Positions 54,095-62,322 are shown, counted from the first letter of the stretch. The stretch: 64,000 nucleotides of DNA from UBA6183 sp943372215 (GCA_943372215.1 CALRXU020000002.1:251635-315634), one strand, 5' to 3'. The notes: generated by a model not told the origin, from the letters alone. A program made the numbers and translations.

Positions 54095-54397
54095 TTAATA
54101 TCTCATACCTGTAGCTAGTAAACTAAGATTACCAGTAAGGAAAAAAAACAGTACGATAAATAGCGCGTATTTGTAGTATCCTTTGAATCGGTTCCAATAC
54201 TGTTTTTTCTCCAAGGGGAAGATTGCGATAACAGCGTTTAATATTGCAGCAAGTAGTAATGGATAAAGAAACAACGTCACAACAATATGAACTAAAATTT
54301 CTATCAGATGTTTACCGGCAGAAACATGTTTTACATCTAAAAATATTATGATAATAAGTTGTAATGTATTTGTAATGGTCCAAATGTGTTTTTTCAT
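54095..54397 (-). CDS. Small membrane protein, unknown
   Basis: About 100 aa from the ATG at 54397 (MKKHIWTITNTLQ). Three hydrophobic segments (about 8-22, 33-57 and 73-97). No family recognised. The frame is open to 54433 with a weaker leader. Flanked by repeat copies on both sides, in the accessory region. Confidence 0.55.
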   Translation of the reverse strand: MKKHIWTITNTLQLIIIIFLDVKHVSAGKHLIEILVHIVVTLFLYPLLLAAILNAVIAIFPLEKKQYWNRFKGYYKYALFIVLFFFLTGNLSLLATGMRY

Positions 54398-54494
54398 CTT
54401 TCCGAAGCTAATATATTGATGTGATTTTTGCAAAAATGGATAAAGTTTGGCTATTGTTGTGTTTGTTCTTGTTCACACCGAAGGGGGCGAGTTC

Positions 54495-54528
54495 CGCTGA
54501 ACTTCGTTTCGGGTGGTAGCGATGGGGG
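54495..54528 (+). repeat. Dispersed ~35-bp repeat, copy 2
   Basis: cgctgaacttcgtttcgggt followed by ggtagcgatggggg, the fullest copy. The four terminal bases cgct and agcg can pair. The surrounding 54398-54639 stretch holds no credible gene. Confidence 0.7.
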
Positions 54529-54639
54529 AAATATAGATTTAGCTTCGCTAATTCTATCAGGAGTATCACTTGTTCTACTTTAGCTACCATTAAACAAAAA
54601 TTTTGTTGTGGCTAGTAAGTTATTACCAATCAATCTCTG

Positions 54640-55299
54640 CTAGTTGTCAGCTTTTTTGTCTGCTAAAAACCACGATGATACGTAGGCTGTAAATGTTCCG
54701 AACAGTCCAACACCAGCGGTCATTAATAATACACCAATAATACGACCACCAGTTGTTACAGGAAATTTGTCTCCGTAGCCTACTGTAGTTATCGTAACAT
54801 ATGACCACCAAAGAGCATCCTCTGCTGTTTTTATATTGCTATTTGGGTCATTCTCAAATTGCAGTATAGATATTGATGAAAATACCACTAGGAGTAATGC
54901 GAGTAAAATTACAGTCGTGAATGCTCCTTGTGCCTTACTTTTAAATATATGATTAACAATGTTTTTGGTCGAACGAAACGCCCGAAGGATTCTTAAAATT
55001 CTTATTAATCTAAGTGTTCTTCCTGCTCTTAAAATGTCGATGTTGGGTATGCTGCATAGTAAGTCAATCCATCCCCATTTCATAAATCTCAATTTATTGT
55101 CGGCTTTGAAGAATCGTATGAAAAATTCTAGGATGAAAAATATGCATATGATGTTGTCAAGAAATCCAAGAATTTTAGAAATCTCGCTTGGGAGATTAAA
55201 AAATGTATCTACGATTATTGACCCAAGAACATAAACAGAAAGAACTAGAACCAAAATGTCCAAAATTCCAAGTTTTTTTTGTTCGTTGTCTTTTTCCAT
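54640..55299 (-). CDS. Voltage-gated-type potassium channel
   Basis: 219-aa six-helix channel subunit. S1-S3 (about 12-85), an S4-like segment with regularly spaced arginines 'RAGRTLRLIRILRILRAFR' (91-109), S5 (about 128-148), pore with selectivity filter 'TVGYGD' (172-177) and S6 (about 187-212). The short cytoplasmic tail has no RCK domain. Works as a tetramer. Its ATG shares a base with the upstream lipoprotein's stop (TAATG), so the two are translated together. Confidence 0.92.
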   Translation of the reverse strand: MEKDNEQKKLGILDILVLVLSVYVLGSIIVDTFFNLPSEISKILGFLDNIICIFFILEFFIRFFKADNKLRFMKWGWIDLLCSIPNIDILRAGRTLRLIRILRILRAFRSTKNIVNHIFKSKAQGAFTTVILLALLLVVFSSISILQFENDPNSNIKTAEDALWWSYVTITTVGYGDKFPVTTGGRIIGVLLMTAGVGLFGTFTAYVSSWFLADKKADN

Positions 55300-55673
55300 T
55301 AATTAGACCAAGTATCAATGATTGAGCCTGTGGAGTCTTTTAAGTAAATTGTCTCTCCGTTGTCGTTTATTCCAAACCCAAGTGTAGTGCCTAAAAATGT
55401 TTTTGTTTGACTGTTTGTAAGACTTGTCCCCTTAGGTATATTGTATGCATCTGGAGCATTTTTGTCACCAAGTTTCCAATTTGATATGTCTTGAGTTATT
55501 CCTGAATTATTCTTAATTGTTATTGACTCTTGAGTTGTTGGTGTAGCGGTTACAGATAATATGTAAACTTTTTTGGGCTCTAAAGAATTAGGATTTGGCT
55601 CATCTGAATCACTACTACAAGCAATTAATAGGGTGGTTAAAGTGATTAGAATTATGGATTTTGTTGTTCTCAT
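55299..55673 (-). CDS. Lipoprotein with lamin-tail domain
   Basis: 124 aa from the ATG at 55673. The signal peptide ends in the lipobox LIAC with the lipid-bearing Cys followed by an acidic Ser/Asp/Asn linker (SSDSDEPNPNS). The rest is an Ig-like lamin-tail domain: 'VYILSVTATPTTQESITIKN', 'DISNWKLGDKNA' and 'GETIYLKDSTGSIIDTWSN'. Lamin-tail domains in bacteria occur on surface proteins. The coupling with the K+ channel is unexpected. Confidence 0.8.
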   Translation of the reverse strand: MRTTKSIILITLTTLLIACSSDSDEPNPNSLEPKKVYILSVTATPTTQESITIKNNSGITQDISNWKLGDKNAPDAYNIPKGTSLTNSQTKTFLGTTLGFGINDNGETIYLKDSTGSIIDTWSN

Positions 55674-55715
55674 TTTTAAAGTTTTTTTTGGGAATCCGAA
55701 CTTCATTTATAGTTG

Positions 55716-55982
55716 TTAAAAGACTGGCAAACTCTTTTTAAAGTTCAAAGCGTAAAGTTGTCGTCTTTCTAACTGGTAGATGTGGCTAGTCTTCTTTTTT
55801 GTTCCCTTTGGTCTTCTTTTATATGGTTTTACTTTCGTCCCATCTTTGCGGGTATATCCTTTTACCGATTGAGATCTTGTCGAACTAGAACTGCTCCTTG
55901 ATTTACTTTTTTGTGCTAAGGAGTACTCTGTTGTTGCTACGCTTAACAGCAACACCAAAAAAAGTTTTAATAAGTTTTTCAT
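55716..55982 (-). CDS. Small exported basic protein
   Basis: 88 aa with a signal peptide (about 1-23, ending SLAQ), then a Lys/Ser/Arg-rich stretch and 'SVKGYTRKDGTKVKPYKRRP', a G-Y-x-R-K-D-G-T-x-V-K-P-Y motif seen in small Bacteroidota and phage-associated proteins of unknown role. Net charge is strongly positive. 42 bp upstream of the lipoprotein gene on the same strand, so possibly first of a three-gene unit with the K+ channel. Confidence 0.6.
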   Translation of the reverse strand: MKNLLKLFLVLLLSVATTEYSLAQKSKSRSSSSSTRSQSVKGYTRKDGTKVKPYKRRPKGTKKKTSHIYQLERRQLYALNFKKSLPVF

Positions 55983-56194
55983 CTTTAAAGTGTTTGTCTA
56001 TTCTTAATGCTTTTTCTACATCCGCTTTGGTCAACTTAATCGTCAAATCTGCTGCTTCGAAGCCTAACTTCCAAAATGCATTGGCTGCAATTCGTTTTAA
56101 GGATGCATGTTACCTTCATATGCAACTAAAATGGGGATAGTGGAGGCAATTTCACATAGCTACCATTTTAATCGCATGATTAAATTTTCTTTTT
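55983..56194 (-). other. Accessory intergenic stretch with an ORF lacking a start codon
   Basis: One minus-strand frame stays open from 56109 to the stop at 55903, reading for example 'ANAFWKLGFEAADLTIKLTK' with good amphipathic pattern, but it has no ATG, GTG or TTG in a sensible place and overlaps the 5' end of the small basic gene. It may be the 3' tail of a decayed gene. Nothing else is visible. Confidence 0.25.
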
Positions 56195-56334
56195 TCAAAC
56201 CTATCTCAAACCTTGCTTTTAAACAATAGGGAAAACACTCTTTTTTCATGGGGTAAATACTCTTTTTTCTAAAAGGGGGTATTTCCTTTCTAAAATACCC
56301 TTTTTAGGGGTACGAAACGGGAAAAACGCGGGTA
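56195..56334 (+). repeat. 140-bp direct repeat, copy A
   Basis: Begins tcaaacctatctcaaacc and ends gaaaaacgcgggta, with internal runs such as catggggtaaatactctttt. It aligns without gaps to 57478-57617 with about nine mismatches by eye. Rich in short G- and T-tracts; no coding sense. The four-helix-bundle gene and hsdR remnant lie between the two copies. Confidence 0.85.
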
Positions 56335-56391
56335 TTGTTATTGGAAGAGGCTTTTTGTGAGGGAGTGAAGAGAATTAGCTACGTTGAACTT

Positions 56392-56412
56392 CGTTTTGGG
56401 CGGTAGCATGGG
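56392..56412 (+). repeat. Dispersed ~35-bp repeat, copy 3 (shorter)
   Basis: cgttgaacttcgttttgggc followed by ggtagcatggg. It lies 50 bp downstream of the four-helix-bundle gene, within the DNA bracketed by the 140-bp repeats. Confidence 0.6.
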
Positions 56413-56461
56413 TCTTGCCACATGATGTTTTGAATACTTTTTATTAGGCCTCCTATGTTGC

Positions 56462-57037
56462 TCATTTGTTTCTGTTCCTCGTTTCTATTCTTGCCTTTGT
56501 CATTCTTTCTTTTAAGCCACCCTCATTCATAAATGCCTTTTCTAATGATTTTATTTGCTGAGCCAACAGATAACTAACAATATTAATTAAGCAAATCATA
56601 GAATTAGCACAAATTTCTGGTTGCTCGTGTTCTATGGCTTTTTTGTAAGTTTCATAAGTAGCATTTGGTGTCTTATTTATTTCCCTAAATCTAGTTGTTA
56701 GCCTATGCTCTTTATCCCAAATGGATAATTTGTTAGTCCTCAGAAAATCTTGGTAATCAATTTTCAGTTCTTCTAAAGATGCTCTGGCAACATTAGTCAA
56801 TTTAATTTCCATTTCTTTGGAGGTTCCCGAGGCCATGCTCGCTTCTACAATATTTTGTTTACCACTTCTTGCTGCCTGCACCATTTGATCAATGGTGCGG
56901 TCGTATTTTTGAAAGAATCGTTTAGTAAAGTAAATGGTACCATCATAAATGATTTCAGACTTCTGATAAGTTATGAGATGTTTATAACCACCATGTAATG
57001 GAATAAACCCTTTGTTAGTGTTATTTTCTTCTTTCAT
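56462..57037 (-). CDS. Four-helix-bundle protein (S23/IVP-type with suffix domain)
   Basis: 191 aa. N-terminal 'GYKHLITYQKSEIIYDGTIY' and 'RTIDQMVQAARSGKQNIVEA' match the S23/intervening-sequence four-helix family; 'SKEMEIKLTNVARASLEELK' is typical of members with a suffix domain. Related proteins are encoded in 23S rRNA intervening sequences and next to diversity-generating retroelements, and stand-alone members are often inserted near restriction genes. No retroelement or template repeat was seen here. Upstream, 57057-57104 has mirrored inverted repeats (gggac/gtccc, gtgac/gtcac, cttgg/ccaag). Confidence 0.82.
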   Translation of the reverse strand: MKEENNTNKGFIPLHGGYKHLITYQKSEIIYDGTIYFTKRFFQKYDRTIDQMVQAARSGKQNIVEASMASGTSKEMEIKLTNVARASLEELKIDYQDFLRTNKLSIWDKEHRLTTRFREINKTPNATYETYKKAIEHEQPEICANSMICLINIVSYLLAQQIKSLEKAFMNEGGLKERMTKARIETRNRNK

Positions 57038-57110
57038 TCGTATTCTTAGCGACTCTTGGGACTATAGTGACGATCTTGGATGTCACCAAGGTCGCAAATG
57101 TCCCTAAAAA

Positions 57111-57341
57111 CTACCCTACATTTTTATACAATTCAATTTCTAATTCTTTTACGGCTTGCAAATATTTTTCTTTGCTGCCAAACTCATTGATAATTTCAAT
57201 AGGTGAACCAAATTCGTCAAATGGATTTACTCTCAATACTTCTATGCTTTCAAGGTTCTCAATTCCTTCATCTGCGTATTTGTCAAGCAAAGCCTCTAAA
57301 ACTTTTTGGCTTTGTTCGCCATATTTTGCGAAATAGCTTCG
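57111..57341 (-). pseudogene. Remnant of a type I restriction HsdR C-terminus
   Basis: Reading the minus strand from 57341 to the stop at 57111 gives 76 codons: 'SYFAKYGEQSQKVLEALLDK', 'YADEGIENLESIEVLRVNPF', 'FGSPIEIINEFGSKEKYLQA' and 'VKELEIELYKNVG'. This matches in kind the C-terminal tail of type I restriction R subunits. There is a TAG directly upstream in frame and no start, so it is a broken 3' end. A short open frame beginning MLSKNIRSIVLQAQYCETSE overlaps it in another phase. It lies between the 140-bp repeats and after the four-helix gene. Confidence 0.7.
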
Positions 57342-57477
57342 CTAGTTTCGCAGTATTGAGCTTGTAACACAATACTACGAATATTTTTGCTAAGCATTAT
57401 TTCGTTGTATTTATTACTCATTCCGACTTTAATTTGTTCAATGTTGTTGTTAAGATTGTTACTTGTTCTCTTTCACT

Positions 57478-57617
57478 TCAAACCTACCCCAAACCTGTTT
57501 TTTAAACAATAGGGAAAATACCCTTTTTTCATGGGGTAAATACTCTTTTTTCTAAAAGGGGGTATTTCCTTTCTAAAACACCCTTTTTAGGGGTACGAAA
57601 CGGGAAAAACGGGGGTA
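57478..57617 (+). repeat. 140-bp direct repeat, copy B
   Basis: Equal in length to copy A at 56195-56334 and close to it in sequence. Together they flank 1.1 kb that holds the four-helix gene and the hsdR remnant. The following 57618-57726 shows no gene. Confidence 0.85.
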
Positions 57618-57726
57618 AAGGTAAAATACGCTTGGCAAAATCGGGGAGAGGAATTACGCCTTAAAGGTGAGATTAAACGCCCTATTTACACCTGCCTATT
57701 ACTAAGTTAATGTTACCTGCCATGCT

Positions 57727-58386
57727 TTAATAGCGGATAAATACGCTTATCGTTGTCCATAGGATAAGGAAAACAATTCCTAAAATTAAAATGCTTTTTC
57801 CATGTTTTCTGTCCTCCATGGAATATCCATTTACTTGGTCGCCATTGGGGAGTATCTTTTTAAAAGAAATGATATACCATCCTATAAAAAGCCCTACATA
57901 TCCGCCTAAAATACACATAATATATCCTGCAATAATCCAAGCTTTCGGACTGACTTCTGGCTTGCCGAGTTCATCCATTCTTTTTTCGCGAAGACCTTCA
58001 AGTGATGCTGTTGTTACTTCCTGTCCACGGTCTTTTAAAATCTTTTGAGCCAATAAGTAGTCCAATTTTCCCCACTCATCACTTTTTATTAAAATGTCAA
58101 TGAGCTCTTGGTTTGTAAAACCAAATAGGTAATAATCAGGGTCAATGGTGTCAAGTTGCTGTTCAGCTATGTTTAATAGCATGCTGTCTGCTTTTTCAAA
58201 GTCGTGTTTTTTCAATTTTACCCTGTACTCTTTGTTCAGTTCACTATTTGTAAAGGTGGTATCAATACTGGTGTAATTGTCTTCATATAAAAATTCAATA
58301 TTGCTCTTCGTCAGCAAATCTGCTAGTTCCTTAGCTTCGGATTCGTCAGTGAATTTTTGGTATGTCAGGAATTGGTTTTCAGGCAT
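57727..58386 (-). CDS. DUF2007-like membrane protein
   Basis: 219 aa from the ATG at 58386 (MPENQFLTYQKF). The N-terminal about 70 residues, 'DESEAKELADLLTKSNIEFL' through 'YRVKLKKHDFEKADSMLLN', follow the DUF2007 pattern. A helical linker with 'DELIDILIKSDEWGKLDYLL'-like repeats (about 95-140) precedes two transmembrane segments (about 148-170 and 194-216). Function unknown. The frame is open to 58407. Confidence 0.65.
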   Translation of the reverse strand: MPENQFLTYQKFTDESEAKELADLLTKSNIEFLYEDNYTSIDTTFTNSELNKEYRVKLKKHDFEKADSMLLNIAEQQLDTIDPDYYLFGFTNQELIDILIKSDEWGKLDYLLAQKILKDRGQEVTTASLEGLREKRMDELGKPEVSPKAWIIAGYIMCILGGYVGLFIGWYIISFKKILPNGDQVNGYSMEDRKHGKSILILGIVFLILWTTISVFIRY

Positions 58387-58557
58387 TGTTTTTAGAATTG
58401 CTAGCAATGGTAAGCTGTGAGGATGCAGTTAAGAATATTTATCAAATCTACTGAATTTTTTAGAAAGATAAATTTGAAACCGCTGGTTTGTTTTCATGAA
58501 ATGAGATAACCAAGGGAATTGTTTAGCTTTTACTTATACACAAGAAAAGATTTGCTC

Positions 58558-58621
58558 CGCTTAACTTTGTTTCGGGTGGCAGCGATGATTAGCTCCGCTG
58601 AATTTCATTTCGCGCGGTAGC
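58558..58621 (+). repeat. Dispersed ~35-bp repeats, copies 4 and 5 in tandem
   Basis: Copy 4 (58558-58587) is cgcttaactttgtttcgggt plus ggcagcgatg; copy 5 (58596-58621) starts cgctgaatttcatttcgcgc. They are more diverged than copies 1-3 and sit head to tail in the 255-bp gap between two genes. Confidence 0.6.
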
Positions 58622-58641
58622 ACGTTGTTTATTAGTTCCCA

Positions 58642-59193
58642 TTAGGAAGAAGGATAATTTTTTGCCAGCGTGATCAATCCCTGCTGTATCGCATCATTTT
58701 CACTTGGCCCCATATTTGCAATGGTGCCTCCTATGGCATATGGTTTTTGAGCATCACTGTGTTGGTCTTGAATTCCAAGAACATCCCATCCGCTCATCAG
58801 ATAATTCTCTATCCTTTTCAGGTCAGTATAAATAATTCCGATGTGGATATCGGCATTCCATTGCGGAACGGTATTGTAATCCATGGTGGTTATAGGTAGG
58901 ATGCGAAGTATACCCTGCAAGTGTTGGTAGGCCGGAGTTCCCAAAAAGGCTTCCACCGCCATCACCACTTGGGCCTGATTAGCTCCTGTAGTGTTGGTGT
59001 TCCACCCATTGGTAAAATAAGTTCTTTCAATGGTTACTGTTTGTCCGTAATTTGCAGAATACAAATAACCAACCCCTTTTGCCCCAGCAGCCAGCGACTT
59101 TTCTGCTGCATGAATAATAACTAGGGCCATGTCATCAAAGGAGATGCCGGGGCCATAAGCCACCAATAAGTCAATAAATTTCCCGTTTTGCAT
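58642..59193 (-). CDS. Unknown protein of the VioB-like cluster
   Basis: 183 aa, soluble, alpha/beta pattern. Conserved-looking blocks are 'VAYGPGISFDDMALVIIHAA', 'VGYLYSANYGQTVTIERTYF', 'GILRILPITTMDYNTVPQWN' and 'IHIGIIYTDLKRIENYLMSG'. No signal peptide or membrane segment. I do not recognise the family. It lies 103 bp after the second VioB-like gene on the same strand and is probably the third gene of that unit. Confidence 0.7.
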   Translation of the reverse strand: MQNGKFIDLLVAYGPGISFDDMALVIIHAAEKSLAAGAKGVGYLYSANYGQTVTIERTYFTNGWNTNTTGANQAQVVMAVEAFLGTPAYQHLQGILRILPITTMDYNTVPQWNADIHIGIIYTDLKRIENYLMSGWDVLGIQDQHSDAQKPYAIGGTIANMGPSENDAIQQGLITLAKNYPSS

Positions 59194-59296
59194 GATGTGT
59201 TATTTAAATAGGTTATTTCTAAAGTACACAGTTTGGGTTAGTCCTTTATTATTTAACTAAAAGTTGGAATCACAATAAGAAGAGGCTTTTTAGTTG

Positions 59297-60211
59297 TTAT
59301 GATATGGGCGTTTTATCTTGGATAATAATTTGCACCGTACCATAAATGTAAAACCCTAAAGAATCAGTATCCCAACCACCCATCCAAATCATGGTTGGCC
59401 AGTCTGCCGTTGGCTTAATGGTACGATTGCCCAATTTTGCGTTTTCTGCGTTCAATGGGTAATTAATCAATACCTGGGTGCCAATCTGCCTTGTTCTCCT
59501 GTTACTGGGGTCATTCATTTCAAGTTCGCTAATGCGTTTTTCCAAGGCAGCAATCTCTATCAGTTCCTTTTTACTCTTGGTTTTCTTGCCCACTAATATG
59601 GCTAAGTCGTTGCGGAGTAACGCCAATCGTTCATTTCTAAAGGCTGAGCGGTCAAGCACTCCGGTATTTAAAATCATTTCAACGGAGTCCATCACCACCG
59701 TATTGAGCATAAAAGGGGTAAGGGTATCTATGCTGTATTTTTCAAGGTCGTTTTGCGGTTTGGTAGGGTCAGGGTAAAACCTGCGGTTAATGGATAATCC
59801 CTTTCCTTCAATACTTAATATAAATGGATTCATTACCCCAAATCCATTGTAAATAATGGTACTGTTTCTTGAGTCAAATACGGAATCGTTTAATAAATTA
59901 ACTCGAGCATTAAATAGGGGATGTCCTTCGGTGATGGGTGTTTTACTTACAAATGTAGTATCTCCTCCTTCACCTTTAGTTACAAATTCAAACCCACCTG
60001 TTACCTGCACCCCAATAGGAGGGGTGTGGGAACGTTGAACAATTCCTTTACCGGGTTGAAAATAAATGATGCGGTCCAAATCAGGTTCACCAGGTAAGGC
60101 AAATGTATAACCACTTACACCTCTTGGCTCGTTGCTTGGATCAGGATCAGTTGGTATGCGCCCTTGGGCCCATCCTTTAAATTGCAATAAATAATTGGTT
60201 GTTGTAGACAT
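59297..60211 (-). CDS. VioB N-terminal-like protein (split form)
   Basis: 304 aa, soluble. The start 'YLLQFKGWAQGRIPTDPDPS' followed by 'GVSGYTFALPGEPDLDRIIY' resembles the N-terminal region of VioB-type enzymes, which as I recall begins with an F-R-G-W-A motif and a later A-G-E-P. The middle is beta-rich and a charged helix (about 205-235) is followed by 'INYPLNAENAKLGNRTIKPT' and 'WMGGWDTDSLGFYIYGTVQI'. It starts 4 bp after the ferritin-like gene, so both are probably one transcript and one complex. Resemblance is by eye only. Confidence 0.55.
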   Translation of the reverse strand: MSTTTNYLLQFKGWAQGRIPTDPDPSNEPRGVSGYTFALPGEPDLDRIIYFQPGKGIVQRSHTPPIGVQVTGGFEFVTKGEGGDTTFVSKTPITEGHPLFNARVNLLNDSVFDSRNSTIIYNGFGVMNPFILSIEGKGLSINRRFYPDPTKPQNDLEKYSIDTLTPFMLNTVVMDSVEMILNTGVLDRSAFRNERLALLRNDLAILVGKKTKSKKELIEIAALEKRISELEMNDPSNRRTRQIGTQVLINYPLNAENAKLGNRTIKPTADWPTMIWMGGWDTDSLGFYIYGTVQIIIQDKTPIS

Positions 60212-60215
60212 GGCT

Positions 60216-61922
60216 TTACGACTTAATGTTCATTCCTGATGCAAAATTTTCGTTGATGCGTTTCAGGTTGGTAAATAAAAATTCCATTTGCTCGGTGAGG
60301 TATTTAAAACTAGGGGCCGGCATGTATTTTTTTAACTCGCTATCGGGTTTTTGTATGGTTTTACTTAAAGCCACCATTTGCTCAATCCTTTCATGCAGGT
60401 AAATCCAGCTTGGTTGTGTGCGGGTCATAAAAGCATTGTTGATGTAAAACTCAAAGGAGCCTCCCGCTCTTGGTGCATCCAAAGGGTTTTTAGCATCTGC
60501 TGTTGCAGGTAACATGCTCAATAACTCACCAACAGGACGTATAAACATGGTCATAAAAGGAAAAAATGCCGTGTTCACCAAAACACTTTTTTCCGCTTTC
60601 GAAACGCCTGAATTGGCAAAGTAAATAATCAACATATCAACCATGGTTTCGTAACCTGCATTAAACAATTCCAATACTTTTCGTGTATAAGGATATTCAA
60701 CAATGTGCACTGCTTTACTTGCTATCGTATCTTCGTGTCTGCGCAGCATTGGATTATTTACCACTGCACGACTCGGGTTAAAACCACGTGACTTGGAAAG
60801 TTCCGTTTTCAAATCTTGATACACTTCCCAGAATTTGATGTAATGGCAGTCTTTTTCGGCTACAATTTCATAAATAATTACACCTTCAGCATCATTAATG
60901 GCTGCTTGGTTGAGTGTATCCCTCAATTTACCAGCTTTAGCAGCATTGGCTTTTGAATAGGGTTGCTTGCTTACGGTTGCTAAATCACGAGTGCTGTTAT
61001 CAACCACCTCATAAGCGGCCTTTAAAATGGCTTGGTGTGCTGGTTTTGTTTTGATGTGTGGAATGGCAGCCTTAAGCAGAGTTGCTATAGATTTTGCATC
61101 AGCAGCCACTTGTTTGATGGCCTTTGTCCAGTCAGCCTCTTCAAACACCACCTTGTTTAAAGCGTTCATGTGCTTATCAAATTCTTCGTACAATTTGGTA
61201 AGTGCCTTGTTTTCGGTGAGCACGGCTCCACCTTGCAAAATAACACCTTCACCTTGTTCAATAATAAGTTTGATGGCTTTTTTGGCTTCATCAAGGTTGG
61301 TTACTGGCTCCATGGTTACGCCATACTCTTTGTTTGAAAAACCCACCACAATATCATCATCAATTACTTGCGACTTAGGGTTGCCAATAAACAAATTCCC
61401 TTTGGCGTTTAAGGTAATAAATCCGTTCAGTATAGCCTCATACAATTCTTGCACCGTATGTCCATCATGAATTAAAATAGGCTCAGGTACAATTTGTGCA
61501 CGGTTCAGTTTATAGTTATCTCCCGGAGTAATTTCAGGCTTTTCAAAGGCCATGTAAGCAGCCATGGTATCTAATGAGAACTTGGCCAATTGTAAATCAA
61601 CAGCAGTTTGGTAATATTTTTTTGATTGCGGGAAGTTAGGTCGGTTAAAATGTTGAGGGCCTCCAATGGCATTGAGCATATTGCATACAATACCCAAATG
61701 TTCCATTTCTTGGTGAGCAACCCTAAGGATTACCGACTTCCAGTTCCTGATTTTGTCCTGCTGGATTTCATCAATACCTTCATCCAAAAATCTTTTCATG
61801 GAAAAGGCCGTAAACAAATAGGCACAGGTAAGTCCATGTTCAATTTCAGCGGCCTCACACAAAGCATAAATTAATTCTTCACGTGTATTAATGGTTGTTT
61901 TGTTTTTTGCAGGTTTGTTCAT
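60216..61922 (-). CDS. Ferritin-like protein of the VioB/RebD (imine-dimer synthase) type
   Basis: 568 aa. The N-terminal ferritin-like helices read 'ALCEAAEIEHGLTCAYLFTA' (E26, E28, H29) and 'ILRVAHQEMEHLGIVCNMLN' (H70, E72, E74, H75), a di-metal arrangement like that of the VioB/RebD iminophenyl-pyruvate dimer synthase domain. 'GGPQHFNRPNFPQ' follows. The C-terminal half has 'NTAFFPFMTMFIRPVGELLS' then M-L-P, similar to the VioB C-terminus in place and pattern. VioB and RebD couple two indole-3-pyruvate imines; no tryptophan oxidase or CYP partner is visible here, so the substrate is unknown. Confidence 0.7.
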   Translation of the reverse strand: MNKPAKNKTTINTREELIYALCEAAEIEHGLTCAYLFTAFSMKRFLDEGIDEIQQDKIRNWKSVILRVAHQEMEHLGIVCNMLNAIGGPQHFNRPNFPQSKKYYQTAVDLQLAKFSLDTMAAYMAFEKPEITPGDNYKLNRAQIVPEPILIHDGHTVQELYEAILNGFITLNAKGNLFIGNPKSQVIDDDIVVGFSNKEYGVTMEPVTNLDEAKKAIKLIIEQGEGVILQGGAVLTENKALTKLYEEFDKHMNALNKVVFEEADWTKAIKQVAADAKSIATLLKAAIPHIKTKPAHQAILKAAYEVVDNSTRDLATVSKQPYSKANAAKAGKLRDTLNQAAINDAEGVIIYEIVAEKDCHYIKFWEVYQDLKTELSKSRGFNPSRAVVNNPMLRRHEDTIASKAVHIVEYPYTRKVLELFNAGYETMVDMLIIYFANSGVSKAEKSVLVNTAFFPFMTMFIRPVGELLSMLPATADAKNPLDAPRAGGSFEFYINNAFMTRTQPSWIYLHERIEQMVALSKTIQKPDSELKKYMPAPSFKYLTEQMEFLFTNLKRINENFASGMNIKS

Positions 61923-62322
61923 AGGAATCTAATTAAGGGCTAGAAAAATTGTTAGCTTATACATTATTGCTACGGGTTAATTGTTGGTGGTAATACGTTT
62001 CGATAACACGATTAAATGCTCATTGGTTTACATACAATATGTCAAAACTAAATGAACCTATTGGCTTAAACAATAGGGAAAACACTCTTTTTTTTAGGGA
62101 GAAACCCACTAAAATTTTAGGGAAAACACTCTTTTTTACAAAAAAGGGGGGATGAGTGTGGTCTTTGACTAGAAATAAACTTTAGAGGTACACCTGTAAT
62201 GATAACTTTACACACGCATGATAGGACTTGTCCCGGTTGTGGGAAGTATGTGAGCTATGGGAAAAGCTTCAATTAAGCACTGAACCGACAATTTCTTGTA
62301 GGTGCTTACATGTGCGTTTTTC
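61923..62322. repeat. 400-bp gap with diverged 140-bp-repeat fragment and a hairpin
   Basis: At 62066-62092 the sequence ttaaacaatagggaaaacac plus tctttttt equals the start of copies A and B, and the tagggaaaacactctttttt part recurs at 62118-62137. At 62275-62307 a hairpin (aagcac/gtgctt outer, acaa-GAAA-ttgt inner on the minus strand) lies past the end of the SIMPL gene and may act as its terminator. No gene is visible. Confidence 0.55.

Noticed and set aside
53984..54640. Plus- and minus-strand frames in the gaps around the repeats
   Set aside because: They are short, composition-driven and overlap repeat copies; none has a credible start or family pattern apart from the gene at 54095-54397.
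56462..57037. Diversity-generating retroelement accessory protein (Avd)
   Set aside because: The four-helix fold is compatible, but no reverse transcriptase, template repeat or variable gene is present nearby.
58642..61922. Complete violacein or rebeccamycin pathway
   Set aside because: Only VioB-like parts are present; no amino-acid oxidase, VioC/D/E, CYP or halogenase is in the window.
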